DNA of 64,000 bases from Aquisphaera giovannonii (GTDB taxonomy: Bacteria; Planctomycetota; Planctomycetia; Isosphaerales; Isosphaeraceae), in contig NZ_CP042997.1 of assembly GCF_008087625.1 (NCBI RefSeq), positions 5,084,001 through 5,148,000 on the forward strand, written 5' to 3'. Made by a program: the position numbers and the translations under genes. Below the pieces are notes generated by a model that had not been told where the DNA came from, did no database searches, and worked only from the letters and a program-made list of their open reading frames with translations. Positions 44,014 to 52,400 of the stretch are shown one piece after another (the stretch's first letter is position 1; each line of letters opens with the position of its first letter).

Positions 44014-44360
44014 GGATGGCGCCCCCGATTGCGACGGATGGCAGGGGGCGGTTCTGCTCGTGCCGAGCCCCGCCGCGATCCGCCGACCCCGCCGCCATTG
44101 CCGGCGCTCTCGCGACGGACGTCCTCCCTCCCCGTCCGCGGCGCCCGCGCCGGCTGGCGGGGATTGTAGCGAGATGTCGCCGGGTACGTCACCGCCTCGC
44201 GTCCATGGTCCCGATCGGGCCGATCGAGGGATACTCCGGTGGGCTCGACGGTGCGGAGGGTGGACGAGCGACGACGATGCGGAGTGCAGGTTGAACCCGT
44301 CGGGAGAGTAGACTCGCGGGCCGGGGATGCCGGAAGGGCGGGGGAACCGGGAGGTGAACT
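44014..44360. other. Divergent intergenic region
   Basis: This gap between the HAF-protein start (minus) and the SUKH-protein start (plus) should contain two promoters. I see no strong boxes, repeats or genes in it. Confidence 0.35.
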
Positions 44361-44996
44361 ATGGAAGGAGAGGACGAGCAGGGGCCGGACCTGGAGCTGA
44401 ATGACGTCTCGTTCGTCGGCCCGCCACCGGATGACGACGAGGTCCTCGAACGGCTCCCCGCCGAGCTCGCCGGCCTGCTGCGGCAGGTCAACGGCTTCAT
44501 CCAGTTCGGCGGCGGCCTGCACGTGCGGGGGGCCTGCCTCGGGCCGCCCTGGCACTCCCTGCGGGACGCTTGGGACGGGGAGCACGCGTTCCATCGCCAC
44601 TACCCGAACGTCCGCCCCGGGGATGTCCCCTTCGCCGAGGATTGCCTGGGCGACCAGTTCCTCCTCCGCGACGGCGCCGTGCTCCGCCTCCGTGCCGAGA
44701 CGGGCGAACTGGAGGCGAAGGGCCAGGACCTTTTCGGATTCCTCCGCGCCGCGCAGGCCGATCCGAGGGGATCCCTGTCTCTCGAGCCGCTTATCCGATT
44801 TGAGCGCGAAGGCGGCGAGCTGGAACCGGGGCAACTCCTGGCGGCATACCCCCCCTTCTGCACCAGCGAAGCGGCCGACGGCGTCCGCCTCGCGGCGGTC
44901 CCCGCCGACGAGCGGCGGCGGTCCCTGGCCGTCCTCGCCGCGCGGATCCGGGATGTTCCCGATGGGGTGAGCATCGTCTTCCGGGTTGCGCCCTGA
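44361..44996 (+). CDS. SMI1/KNR4 (SUKH)-like protein
   Basis: The 211-residue product has a SUKH-type layout: LERLPAELAGLLRQVNGFIQFGGGLHVRG is the characteristic helix and loop (LP..L...NGF..FGGGL), then FAEDCLGDQFLLRDGAVLRL is the conserved strand pair. SUKH domains serve as immunity proteins to contact-dependent toxins or as binding scaffolds. No toxin gene or Rhs element is nearby, so an immunity role has no support from context. GGAGGTG precedes the ATG by 7 bases. It converges with the CBS-NhaA gene. Confidence 0.75.
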   Translation: MEGEDEQGPDLELNDVSFVGPPPDDDEVLERLPAELAGLLRQVNGFIQFGGGLHVRGACLGPPWHSLRDAWDGEHAFHRHYPNVRPGDVPFAEDCLGDQFLLRDGAVLRLRAETGELEAKGQDLFGFLRAAQADPRGSLSLEPLIRFEREGGELEPGQLLAAYPPFCTSEAADGVRLAAVPADERRRSLAVLAARIRDVPDGVSIVFRVAP

Positions 44997-45021
44997 GAGT
45001 CGGATCTTGCGGGGGATCGCA

Positions 45022-46716
45022 TCACGCCCGGGGGGGCATCCCGTCCCGCCCCGGGGCCCTCGAGGGCAGGAAGGCGATCAGCAGCAGGCAACCGAGGATG
45101 GCGCTGGCCGCCGAGCCGACGAGCACGCCGATCTTGGCCTCGTCGAGCAGGGGGCCGTCGAGCGCCAGGCCGGCGATGAACAGGGACATCGTGAACCCGA
45201 TGCCGCCGAGGCAGCCGGCGCCGATCATCGCCCTCCAGTCGACCCCGTCCGGCAGCCGGGCCCAGCCCATCCGGACCGACAGGGCGCTGAACAGGACGAT
45301 CCCGATCGGCTTCCCGAGCACCAGGCCGGCGGCCACCGCCAGGGCGATCGGGGTGGCCAGCGCCTGGGCCTCGACCCGGACGCCGGCGTTGGCCAGGGCG
45401 AAGAGGGGCATGATCGCGAAGGCGACCCAGGGATGCAGCGCGTGCTCCAGCCGCTCCGCGGGGGAGGCCAGCTCCGGCGTCTCCTCCGGCGTCCCCCGCC
45501 GGATGCCCCGCAGGCGGCCGTTCAGGTCGTGGATGACGTCGAGGACGAGGCCCCGCCCGGTCGGGGGGCGCGTCGGGGTGAGCAGGCCGAGCAGGACTCC
45601 GGCGACGGTCGGATGGACGCCCGACTTCAGGAAGCCCAGCCAGATCGCCGCCCCGAGGGCGGCGTGGACGGTCGCGCTGCGCACGCCGAGCCAGCGGAGC
45701 AGGGGGACCAGGCCGAGCCCCGCGCCGGCGAGGGCCAGCGTGCCGAGGTCGAGCTGCCCGCTGTAGGCGACGGCGATGACGAGCACCGCGCCGATGTCGT
45801 CGGCGATGGCCAGGGTCAGCAGCAGGACCTTCAGCCCGCTGGGCACGCGGGGCCCCAGCAGCGTGAGGAAGCCCACCACGAAGGCGATGTCCGTGGCCAT
45901 CGGCACGCCCCAGCCGCGCCAGCCCGGCCGGCCCCAGAGGCAGAGCGCGTAGACGGCCGCCGGGACCACCATCCCCCCGACGGCGGCCAGGACCGGCAGG
46001 AGCGCCTTGCGCGGGTCGGCCAGCTCGCCGGAGACGATCTCGCGCTTGATCTCCAGCCCCACGACGAAGAAGAAGAGCGTCATCAGCCCGTCGCCGATCC
46101 AGTCCCGCAGCGACTCGACCAGCGAGGAGTCCCCGAACGTCAAGCCGGCGTGGGTCTCCCAGAAGGCATGGAAGGACTCCGAGTAAGGGGAGTTCGCCAG
46201 CAGGAGGGCGGCCGCCGTGGCGGCCAGCAGGACCAGGCCGCCGGACGACTCGACCTGCATGAAGCGCGCGACCGGCTGCACCAGGCGGCCGACCACCGTG
46301 GCCCGCTCCAGGCGCCTCAGATCCTCCTTGTAAGGCTCCACGTCCAGCACGCCGAGGAGCCGGCCGCCCTCGTCCACGACCGGGAGGGCCAGGAGCCGGT
46401 ACTGGATGAAGAGCCGGCAGGCGTCGAGGACGGTGGCCGACGCCGGCAGGGTGACCGCATCCGGGACCATGAGGCCGGCCACGGCCGCCTCCGGGGGGCT
46501 CAGGAGCAGCCGCCGCGCCGGCACCACGCCGAGCAGGCGGCCGTCCTCGTCCGTGACGTAGAAGTAGACGGCGCCGTCCGAGGGCGGATGCCGGCGGAGC
46601 CGGTCCAGCGACTGGGCGACCGTCTCGTCGGCGAGGAGCGGGACGAACTGCCGGTGCATCCGGCCGGTCGCCGGCTCTTTCAGGTGGGCCATCGGCTGTG
46701 GTGGCACGTGTGTCAT
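45022..46716 (-). CDS. CBS-domain pair fused to NhaA Na+/H+ antiporter
   Basis: The 564-residue protein begins with about 145 soluble residues that form two CBS-like units (AVYFYVTDEDGRLLGVVPARRLL and DACRLFIQYRLLALPVVDEGGRLLGVL). A complete NhaA antiporter follows from about residue 150: FFFVVGLEIKREIV, MATDIAFVVGFLTLLG (D276 equals E. coli D133) and LAIADDIGAVLVIAVAYS (D306 and D307 equal D163 and D164, the cation and proton site). GIGFTMSLFIAGLA is the conserved late helix. NhaA trades two protons for one sodium ion. CBS pairs usually bind adenine nucleotides, so the fusion suggests energy-charge control. The product is longer than the about 390-residue classical enzyme. It is convergent with the SUKH gene. 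Confidence 0.92.
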   Translation of the reverse strand: MTHVPPQPMAHLKEPATGRMHRQFVPLLADETVAQSLDRLRRHPPSDGAVYFYVTDEDGRLLGVVPARRLLLSPPEAAVAGLMVPDAVTLPASATVLDACRLFIQYRLLALPVVDEGGRLLGVLDVEPYKEDLRRLERATVVGRLVQPVARFMQVESSGGLVLLAATAAALLLANSPYSESFHAFWETHAGLTFGDSSLVESLRDWIGDGLMTLFFFVVGLEIKREIVSGELADPRKALLPVLAAVGGMVVPAAVYALCLWGRPGWRGWGVPMATDIAFVVGFLTLLGPRVPSGLKVLLLTLAIADDIGAVLVIAVAYSGQLDLGTLALAGAGLGLVPLLRWLGVRSATVHAALGAAIWLGFLKSGVHPTVAGVLLGLLTPTRPPTGRGLVLDVIHDLNGRLRGIRRGTPEETPELASPAERLEHALHPWVAFAIMPLFALANAGVRVEAQALATPIALAVAAGLVLGKPIGIVLFSALSVRMGWARLPDGVDWRAMIGAGCLGGIGFTMSLFIAGLALDGPLLDEAKIGVLVGSAASAILGCLLLIAFLPSRAPGRDGMPPRA

Positions 46717-47253
46717 TCTCGGAGATTCGGGAGATCGTCAAGTTGTGGGGGACCTCACCGGCAGGCCCTCCGGCCCGCGGAAAAGGCGTTCGCAAGGCAG
46801 ACATGCCGCTCCATCGCGGCGATCCGCAGGCGTCACCCTTCGCCCCTGAGGTAGCAAGATCGGGCCCGACGCCGCAAGACGGAAGGACCTCACGCGGGAT
46901 GTCCCGAGGCGGGAGGACGGAGCGACGGCGCGCGGGCTACCAACCGCCGCCGTTGGTGATGAAGAGCTTCAGATAGAGCTCATTCTCGGACGTGTGGGCG
47001 GACCGTCTTCGATACATGACCTCACCGGATAGCAGGTTGAGAACCGGGTCCGGCCCAATTTACCCGGGCAAGCCGCGCCATTCAACGGCGGCGCCCGTCG
47101 GCCCGGGGCCGAGCCTCCGGCGGACCATCCCGCGCGTCCATCCCCCACACCGATGCCTATGCCGCCGCCGAGGCCGGGTCGTGGGCGTCGGGCTTGACGC
47201 GGGCGAAGGCCGCGGCGCCACCAGTCACGCGTGCGGTCGACCCGGAAGGCCCA
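46717..47253. other. Intergenic, no gene recognised
   Basis: About 540 bases upstream of the YwgA-like promoter, divergent from the antiporter start. Small frames here have no recognisable content. I see no repeat. Confidence 0.4.
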
Positions 47254-47281
47254 TTGACCAGGCGGGGACAAATGCTATACT
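47254..47281 (+). promoter_or_regulatory. Strong extended -10 promoter of the YwgA-HD pair
   Basis: TTGACC (47254-47259), a 16-base spacer, and TATACT (47276-47281) preceded by TG (TGCTATACT). This fits an extended -10 sigma70 promoter well. The predicted start is near 47288, leaving a leader of about 68 bases before the ATG at 47356. It is the clearest promoter in the window. Confidence 0.7.
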
Positions 47282-47355
47282 CATGTCTATCATGGGATGG
47301 TTTGCGCCTGGCGAGTCCCCCTCCGGGGCTGGCATCCTCGTTGAGGACGTTGTGT

Positions 47356-47871
47356 ATGAACCGCTACCAGCTTGCGAAGGTCGTGAACTGGGCGGGGACG
47401 CTCGAGACCCGCAAGCGGATGCAGAAGGTGATTTACCTGCTGCAGGTTGCGGGTTGTCCGCTCGGCGCCAGTTACACGCTGCACCATTACGGCCCGTATT
47501 CGCAGGACGTTGCCCGCTTGACCGACGAGATGGTCCAGGCGGGCCTGCTGACCGAGCGGACGACTTCGAACGGGGTCGGCCAGCAATATTCCTACAGCCT
47601 GTCGGACGCTGCGAGCCGCAACCTCACCGAGCTGGAATCGTCCGCGAGCCGGGGCCCGTCGTCCGGCCTCGATGCGATCCTGTCGGAGAAGCGGTGGCTC
47701 CTGGAACAGGATCTGAAGGACCTGGAGTACGCCTCCACGATCGTCTTCTTCCGACAGCAGGGCCATGACTGGCCCTCGGCCGTGGAGAAGATGTGCCGGT
47801 TCAAGGGCCTGGCGAAGGGGAGCCAGGTCGTGGAGCGGGCCGACGCCCTGGCCCGAAGAGTCGTCGCATGA
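47356..47871 (+). CDS. YwgA-like protein, related to SocA/Panacea antitoxin fold
   Basis: The 171-residue product starts MNRYQLAKVVNWAG, with LETRKRMQKVIYLLQVAG and YTLHHYGPYSQDVARLTDEM following. That combination (K..KL.YL.. helix, then YGPYS) is typical of YwgA proteins and of the SocA/Panacea antitoxin domain. The rest is helical (ILSEKRWLLEQDLKDLEYAS). GAGG lies about 9 bases before the chosen ATG; an upstream frame would start inside the promoter. The next gene, an HD-domain phosphohydrolase, begins 18 bases after the stop. The same pairing (ywgA with the HD gene ywfO) occurs in Bacillus, from memory. Molecular function is not established. Confidence 0.75.
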   Translation: MNRYQLAKVVNWAGTLETRKRMQKVIYLLQVAGCPLGASYTLHHYGPYSQDVARLTDEMVQAGLLTERTTSNGVGQQYSYSLSDAASRNLTELESSASRGPSSGLDAILSEKRWLLEQDLKDLEYASTIVFFRQQGHDWPSAVEKMCRFKGLAKGSQVVERADALARRVVA

Positions 47872-47889
47872 CCGCAACCGGGGGCGGGA

Positions 47890-49215
47890 ATGTCCTCGAA
47901 GATCATCCGCGATCCGCTTTACAACTACATCAGCATCGATGCCGACGAGGACGGGTGGCTCATCGAGCTGCTCGATAGCCCCGAGGTCCAGCGTCTGCGG
48001 CGGATCCACCAACTGGGCGTCAGCTACCTGACCTATCCCGGCGCGGACCACAACCGCCTGGCGCACAGCCTCGGCGTCCTCCACCTGATGCAGCAGGCGT
48101 TCCAGCGCCTCCGCCAGGTCCACAAGGGGGCGGACATCAACCGGGGTCGCGAGCCGGTCCTGGCCGCGGCCCTCGTGCACGACGTGGGGCACGGGCCGTT
48201 CTCGCATCTCTTCGAACCCTGCCTCGGGATCGACCACGAGTCCTGGTCCAGGGCCGTCATCCTGGACGAAGAGACGGCCGTCCACAGGGTCCTGAAGCGG
48301 GTCGATCGTTCCCTGCCCCGGACGGTCGCCGACCTCATCGACGCCGACAACCAGGACCATCCCGCCTGGCAGAAATACCTCCTGTCCAGCCAGCTCGACA
48401 TGGACCGGCTGGACTACCTGCGACGGGACAGCCTCTTCACGGGGGCGGGTTACGGGCACTTCGACTGGTATCGACTGCTCAACACCTTCGAGATCTACGA
48501 GGCGGGCGACTCGGGCAAGGACATCGTCTGGGCCGAGAAGAGCCAGCTTGCCATCGAGGAATTCATCTACGCCCGGTTCTACATGTATCACAACGTCTAT
48601 CTTCACAAGACGACGCGGGGGTTCGAGAAGCTCCTCGAGGCGATGTGGGGCAGGGCGAGGCGCCTCCACGACGACGGGACCGAGGTCCTGCTCGTGCCGG
48701 CGATCCGGGATTTCTGGGGATCGGCCTCCCCGTCCGTCCGCCAGTACCTGGCGATGGAAGAGTTCACCGTACTCCAGCAGATTCAGAACTGGACGGGCCA
48801 TCCCGACCGGTCGCTGGGCGACCTGGCCCGGAGATTCCTCGGCCGGCAGCGGTTCGCGATGGTCGAGGCCCCCGATTTCCGAGGCGCCCTGGCGCCGGAC
48901 TACGAGGGCTGCAAGGCGGCCCTGATGGAGCTCGTCGGTTCCAGGGCGGAGTACGACCCGCCGGAGATGTACTGCCTCGAGGATCGGGTGAAGGCGAAGT
49001 ACAACCAGCCCTACTTCCCCGAGAAGGAGGACGACGAGCAGAGCGTCAAGAACGCCATCCGGATCCTCGTCGAGGATTCGAGCACGCCGATCGAGGTGTC
49101 GAAGCGGCTCGATCGGCTGAAGGCCGTGACCGAGGTCCCCGAGGAGAAGGTCCGATACTACGTCCCGAAGGATCTCCAAGAGGCCGCCCGGCGTCTCCTC
49201 GCCGGCTGGAAGTGA
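47890..49215 (+). CDS. HD-domain dNTP triphosphohydrolase-like protein (YwfO family)
   Basis: The 441-residue protein has the HD metal site H59 (RLAHSLG), H97-D98 (VHDVGHGPFSH) and D172 in DMDRLDYLRRDS, the last motif being diagnostic for the SAMHD1/dGTPase-like branch. The opening VQRLRRIHQLGVSYLTYPGADHNR also fits. These enzymes remove triphosphate from deoxynucleotides, in several cases under allosteric nucleotide control, and can starve phages of dNTPs. A helical C-terminal half of about 230 residues continues to KDLQEAARRLLAGWK. It follows the YwgA-like gene by 18 bases, so the two are one transcript from the promoter at 47254. Confidence 0.9.
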   Translation: MSSKIIRDPLYNYISIDADEDGWLIELLDSPEVQRLRRIHQLGVSYLTYPGADHNRLAHSLGVLHLMQQAFQRLRQVHKGADINRGREPVLAAALVHDVGHGPFSHLFEPCLGIDHESWSRAVILDEETAVHRVLKRVDRSLPRTVADLIDADNQDHPAWQKYLLSSQLDMDRLDYLRRDSLFTGAGYGHFDWYRLLNTFEIYEAGDSGKDIVWAEKSQLAIEEFIYARFYMYHNVYLHKTTRGFEKLLEAMWGRARRLHDDGTEVLLVPAIRDFWGSASPSVRQYLAMEEFTVLQQIQNWTGHPDRSLGDLARRFLGRQRFAMVEAPDFRGALAPDYEGCKAALMELVGSRAEYDPPEMYCLEDRVKAKYNQPYFPEKEDDEQSVKNAIRILVEDSSTPIEVSKRLDRLKAVTEVPEEKVRYYVPKDLQEAARRLLAGWK

Positions 49216-49243
49216 GCGAGCGACGATGAACGTCGCGGCGACT

Positions 49244-49711
49244 TCACCCGTCCGGCCGGGGCGGCTCCCGCAGGGCGCGGACGATGCCGGCCGCGAACGG
49301 GCTGAACTCCTCCGGCCAGGAGCCGCGGAACTCCTCCGTGATGGTGCCGCGTGGGATCTTCCGCCCAAGCAGGATCTCCAGGCGGAGGATGAGATCCAGC
49401 AGGTCCGGCCCCGGCCGCTGCATCCGCCAGAGATCCGCCATGCGATCCTCGGGGCGGATGGCCTCGCGCGGGACGCCGATGCCTCCCGCCAGGCACCGCC
49501 GGGCCGCGAGCCAGACCGGCGCGTCGGCCGCGGAGGCCTGCTGGACGCGGAGGAAGTCCGCGTCCGCCAGCGGGGGCCGCTCCTCCACCATCCGGCGACT
49601 CTGCCGCCTGCACCATCGGCCCCGGCCGGAGGGTTCCTTGATGAGCCAGATTGGCGAGTACAGCATGAAGCCAATGGCCTTCAGCACGACGAGCAACATT
49701 CGTTTCAACAT
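49244..49711 (-). CDS. Membrane-anchored protein with acyl-carrier-like domain
   Basis: The 155-residue protein starts MLKRMLLVVLKAIGFMLYSP, a single hydrophobic helix with basic ends, then a soluble part: ADADFLRVQQASAADAPVWL, ARRCLAGGIGVPREAIRPED, and DLLDLILRLEILLGRKIP. The last segment resembles helix II and III of acyl carrier proteins (D.LDL...LE...G..IP), but the DSL serine that carries phosphopantetheine is replaced by DLL, so it would not be modified. No family name is certain. It is convergent with the HD gene and 51 bases after the MATE gene on the same strand. Confidence 0.55.
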   Translation of the reverse strand: MLKRMLLVVLKAIGFMLYSPIWLIKEPSGRGRWCRRQSRRMVEERPPLADADFLRVQQASAADAPVWLAARRCLAGGIGVPREAIRPEDRMADLWRMQRPGPDLLDLILRLEILLGRKIPRGTITEEFRGSWPEEFSPFAAGIVRALREPPRPDG

Positions 49712-49762
49712 GGTGCGTGGCCCATCGAGCGATCGGTGCGGGGGGGTGCTCATCTCGTTCGT

Positions 49763-51157
49763 TCACGCCGCCGGCTCGGCCGCCGCGTGGGCCCCGTGCT
49801 CGCCGCGGGCGAGGGCCCCGGCGCGGCGGAACCAGGCGCGGAGGAGGTAGAGGCCGGAGGAGCCCAGGCCCAGGGCCAGGCCGACCCAGAGGCCGACGAC
49901 GCCGTAGCCGAAGATGAAGCCGAGGAGGTAGCCCAGGGGCAGGCCGATCACCCAGTGCGCGACCAGGTTGACCACCATCGGCGTGTGGGTGTCCCCGGCG
50001 CCCCGCATGGTCCCGGTCGAGACGCCCTGGAGGCCGTCGAAGAGCTGGAAGGCCGCGGCGACGAGCATCAGGGTCGAGGCCCGGCCGATCACGTCCGGAT
50101 CCGTCGTGAAGAGCGAGGCCAGCACCCCGGGCACCAGCGCCATCACGGTCCCGGAGGCGGCCATGAACCCCACGCCCAGCACCAGGGCCGTCCAGCCGGC
50201 GCGGCCCGCCGCGGCGGGCTCGCCGCGTCCCAGCGCCTGGCCCACCCGCACGGCGCCGGCGGAGGCCAGGCCCAGCGGGATCATGAACGTCACGCTCGAG
50301 ACGTCCAGGACGATGTGATGCGCCGCCAGGGCCGCCGGGTCGAGCGTCCCGGCCAGCATCGTCGCCGCGGCGAAGACGCCGACCTCCAGCGTCGCGTGCA
50401 GGGCCGCCGGCACCCCCAGCCTCAGGAGCCGCCAGAGCCTCGCGGCCCGCGGCCGGAACGAGGCCCCGAACAGGCCGGTCCGGTGTCGCAGGTCATGGTA
50501 GGCCGCATAGGCGGCGAGCACCCCGGCCATGTAGGCCCGCGAGATCGTCGTCGCCCAGCCCGATCCGGCCACGCCCATCGCCGGGAGCCCGAGGTGGCCG
50601 TCGATGAGCAGCCAGTCGCCGACCGCGTTGATGAGGTTCGCGCTCAGGAATGCGAACATCACCGGCCGGACCAGGCCCATCCCCTGGAGATATCGGCGGA
50701 GGGCCGCGTAGAAGAAGAGCGGGACCGTGCCCCAGGTCGTCGCCCTGAGGAACGGGAGCGCGCCGGCCAGGACCGCGGGATGCGCCCCCATCCGGCCCAA
50801 CAGGGGTTCGCAGCCGAGCAGGACGAGCATGACCGCCGGGCCGATCAGCAGGACGAGGTAGATGGACTGAACGAACCATGCATGGCATTCATCCAGCCGC
50901 TTCGCGCCGAAGGACTGGGAGACCAGGGTGTCGAGGCCGAGCAGGAGGCCGATGCCGAAGATGGAGGCCGCGAAGAAGAGCGCATTGCCCAGGCTCACGG
51001 CGCCGATGGCCTCCGCCCCGAGGCGGCCGACGAACATGGTGTCGACGATGCCCATGCTCATCCAGCCGAGCTCGGCCAGCACGACCGGCCCGGCGAGGGC
51101 CAGCATGGGGCCGAGCTCGCCTCGAATCCCGCGCTTCCAGTGAATCCAGCCCTGCAT
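49763..51157 (-). CDS. MATE-family multidrug/metabolite exporter
   Basis: The 464-residue membrane protein has the twelve-helix, two-half pattern of MATE carriers. It begins near MQGWIHWKRGIRGELGPMLA, and helix 1 contains AGPVVLAELGWMSMGIVDTM followed by FVGRLGAEAIGAVSLGN, the MATE signature; the second half repeats a related pattern (LRLGVPAALHATLEVGVFAA). The family exports cationic compounds with Na+ or H+ antiport. The chosen ATG at 51157 removes an Arg/Pro-rich extension. The C-terminal tail is short and charged. Confidence 0.92.
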   Translation of the reverse strand: MQGWIHWKRGIRGELGPMLALAGPVVLAELGWMSMGIVDTMFVGRLGAEAIGAVSLGNALFFAASIFGIGLLLGLDTLVSQSFGAKRLDECHAWFVQSIYLVLLIGPAVMLVLLGCEPLLGRMGAHPAVLAGALPFLRATTWGTVPLFFYAALRRYLQGMGLVRPVMFAFLSANLINAVGDWLLIDGHLGLPAMGVAGSGWATTISRAYMAGVLAAYAAYHDLRHRTGLFGASFRPRAARLWRLLRLGVPAALHATLEVGVFAAATMLAGTLDPAALAAHHIVLDVSSVTFMIPLGLASAGAVRVGQALGRGEPAAAGRAGWTALVLGVGFMAASGTVMALVPGVLASLFTTDPDVIGRASTLMLVAAAFQLFDGLQGVSTGTMRGAGDTHTPMVVNLVAHWVIGLPLGYLLGFIFGYGVVGLWVGLALGLGSSGLYLLRAWFRRAGALARGEHGAHAAAEPAA

Positions 51158-51620
51158 CTCTGCCGATCCTGTCTGTCTCGAGGCGATTCCGAGGCTCCCG
51201 GGCGGGCATGCCCCGCCGCCCGGTCGGGCGCGACGCCGGGCCCCCGCGCGGGACGGATGCCGGCCCCGGCACGGCACCCACGCCTCGGGCGCGGCGGCAC
51301 GGGCCGGGATCCCCGGCCAGACGCCCGCCGGGCGCCCCGGGTTCGCGGCCCGCCGGGCCATCCCGCCGGCCCGCGGTTTGCTGCGTCCCTTTCATGTTGC
51401 ACCGGGGCCGCGGCCGATGCCGGCGGATTTCCGAGAAGACGCGATTTCGACGGATTATCGCCATTGATTTGCGTATAGTATTGTTGCGAGCCCGAGATTG
51501 CTTGAGATCAAGGCCGTTCCGGCGGTTGGCGAGCCTTGACGTGACCCGGGCATGTCCATTCCGAGTCGAGTCCAACCAGCCGCTTCCTCCTTATCGATTG
51601 AGAGATCGACGAGGCCGGTG
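51158..51620. other. Divergent intergenic region
   Basis: This gap lies between the MATE start and the start of the hypothetical gene on the plus strand. An AT-rich patch at about 51440-51490 (CCATTGATTTGCGTATAGTA) is the only promoter-like area. I see no gene or repeat in it. Confidence 0.35.
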
Positions 51621-52130
51621 ATGATGTCCCGATCCGAGACCCGCAACAATCGCCCCGAGCCCGAGCCCCTGGTGGAGACGGATTCCCGGTTCCCCTCCGG
51701 GCCCTGGTGCGGGTTCTTCCTGATGCCGCACCAGCCGGGCAGGCACATGATGGAGCTCCAGCTCACCTTCCGCCAGGGGGTGATGACGGGCGAGGGCCGC
51801 GACATGATCGGCCCGTTCCTGATCAAGGGCCGCTACCAGGTCGAGGACGGCCAGTGCTGGTGGTCCAAGCGGTACGTCGGCAAGCACGACGTCCACTACC
51901 GCGGCTACAACGAGGGCAAGGGCATCTGGGGCCTCTGGGAGATCCCGCCGTCCTACAAGGGGGGCTTCCACATCTGGCCCGAGGCCATGGGCGACCCGAC
52001 CAAGCAGAAGCTCGCGGAGTCGATCGAGGAGCCCCAGGACGCGCCGCCCGTCGAGGCGCCCGCGGAGGAGCTCGTCCCCGCCGGCGCCGGGGCCGATGCC
52101 GGCTTCGACGTGAGCGTGGCCGCCTTCTAA
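51621..52130 (+). CDS. Hypothetical protein, 169 residues, planctomycete-type
   Basis: The product begins MMSRSETRNNRPEPEPLVET and has a central conserved-looking region rich in aromatics: GPWCGFFLMPHQPGRHMMEL, QLTFRQGVMTGEGRDMIGPF, CWWSKRYVGKHDVHYRGYNE, GIWGLWEIPPSYKGGFHIWP. The pattern suggests a beta-sandwich or barrel with a Gly-rich loop. The C-terminal 45 residues are acidic and Pro/Ala-rich, ending FDVSVAAF. GAGG sits 6-7 bases before the tandem ATGs. I recognise no named family. A MITE-like element starts 7 bases after its stop. Confidence 0.7.
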   Translation: MMSRSETRNNRPEPEPLVETDSRFPSGPWCGFFLMPHQPGRHMMELQLTFRQGVMTGEGRDMIGPFLIKGRYQVEDGQCWWSKRYVGKHDVHYRGYNEGKGIWGLWEIPPSYKGGFHIWPEAMGDPTKQKLAESIEEPQDAPPVEAPAEELVPAGAGADAGFDVSVAAF

Positions 52131-52137
52131 TGCGGGA

Positions 52138-52400
52138 TTAACCACAGAGGCACAGAGGACACTGAGAAGACCATACCGAGAAGAGACAGACCTCAGTAAG
52201 GAGTGGAGAGAGAGGATGCGGCAAATCTGGCCGGCGCCAGGCATCTCATTGCCTTGAGGGCGGCCTGATGCTGCATTCTGAAGCAGAATATGGGCGCGAC
52301 AGCCCACCTCATGCTTTCAAATGCATTCTCTTTTCCTTACCTGACTTTCGCTGACTTCTCCGCATGGTCTTCTCTGTGTCCTCTGTGCCTCCGTGGTTAA
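52138..52400. mobile_element. 263-bp MITE-like element with 37-bp terminal inverted repeats
   Basis: Left arm 52138-52174 and right arm 52364-52400 match at 35 of 37 positions in inverse: TTAACCAC(A/G)GAGGCACAGA then GGACAC(T/A)GAGAAGACCAT. The interior of about 190 bases has no gene. The outermost base motif at each end is TTAA. The right arm contains the stop codon of the Ser/Thr kinase gene. The core CCACAGAGGCACAGAGG is a familiar intergenic repeat in several bacterial groups; transposition is inferred. Confidence 0.75.

Noticed and set aside
44361-44996. SUKH protein as part of a contact-dependent toxin-immunity locus
   Set aside because: No Rhs, CdiA or polymorphic toxin gene lies nearby; neighbours are a HAF protein and an antiporter.
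46969-47271. A 100-codon minus-strand frame over the YwgA promoter region
   Set aside because: Arg/Gly-rich, no start signal, and it would cover the strong promoter at 47254-47281.
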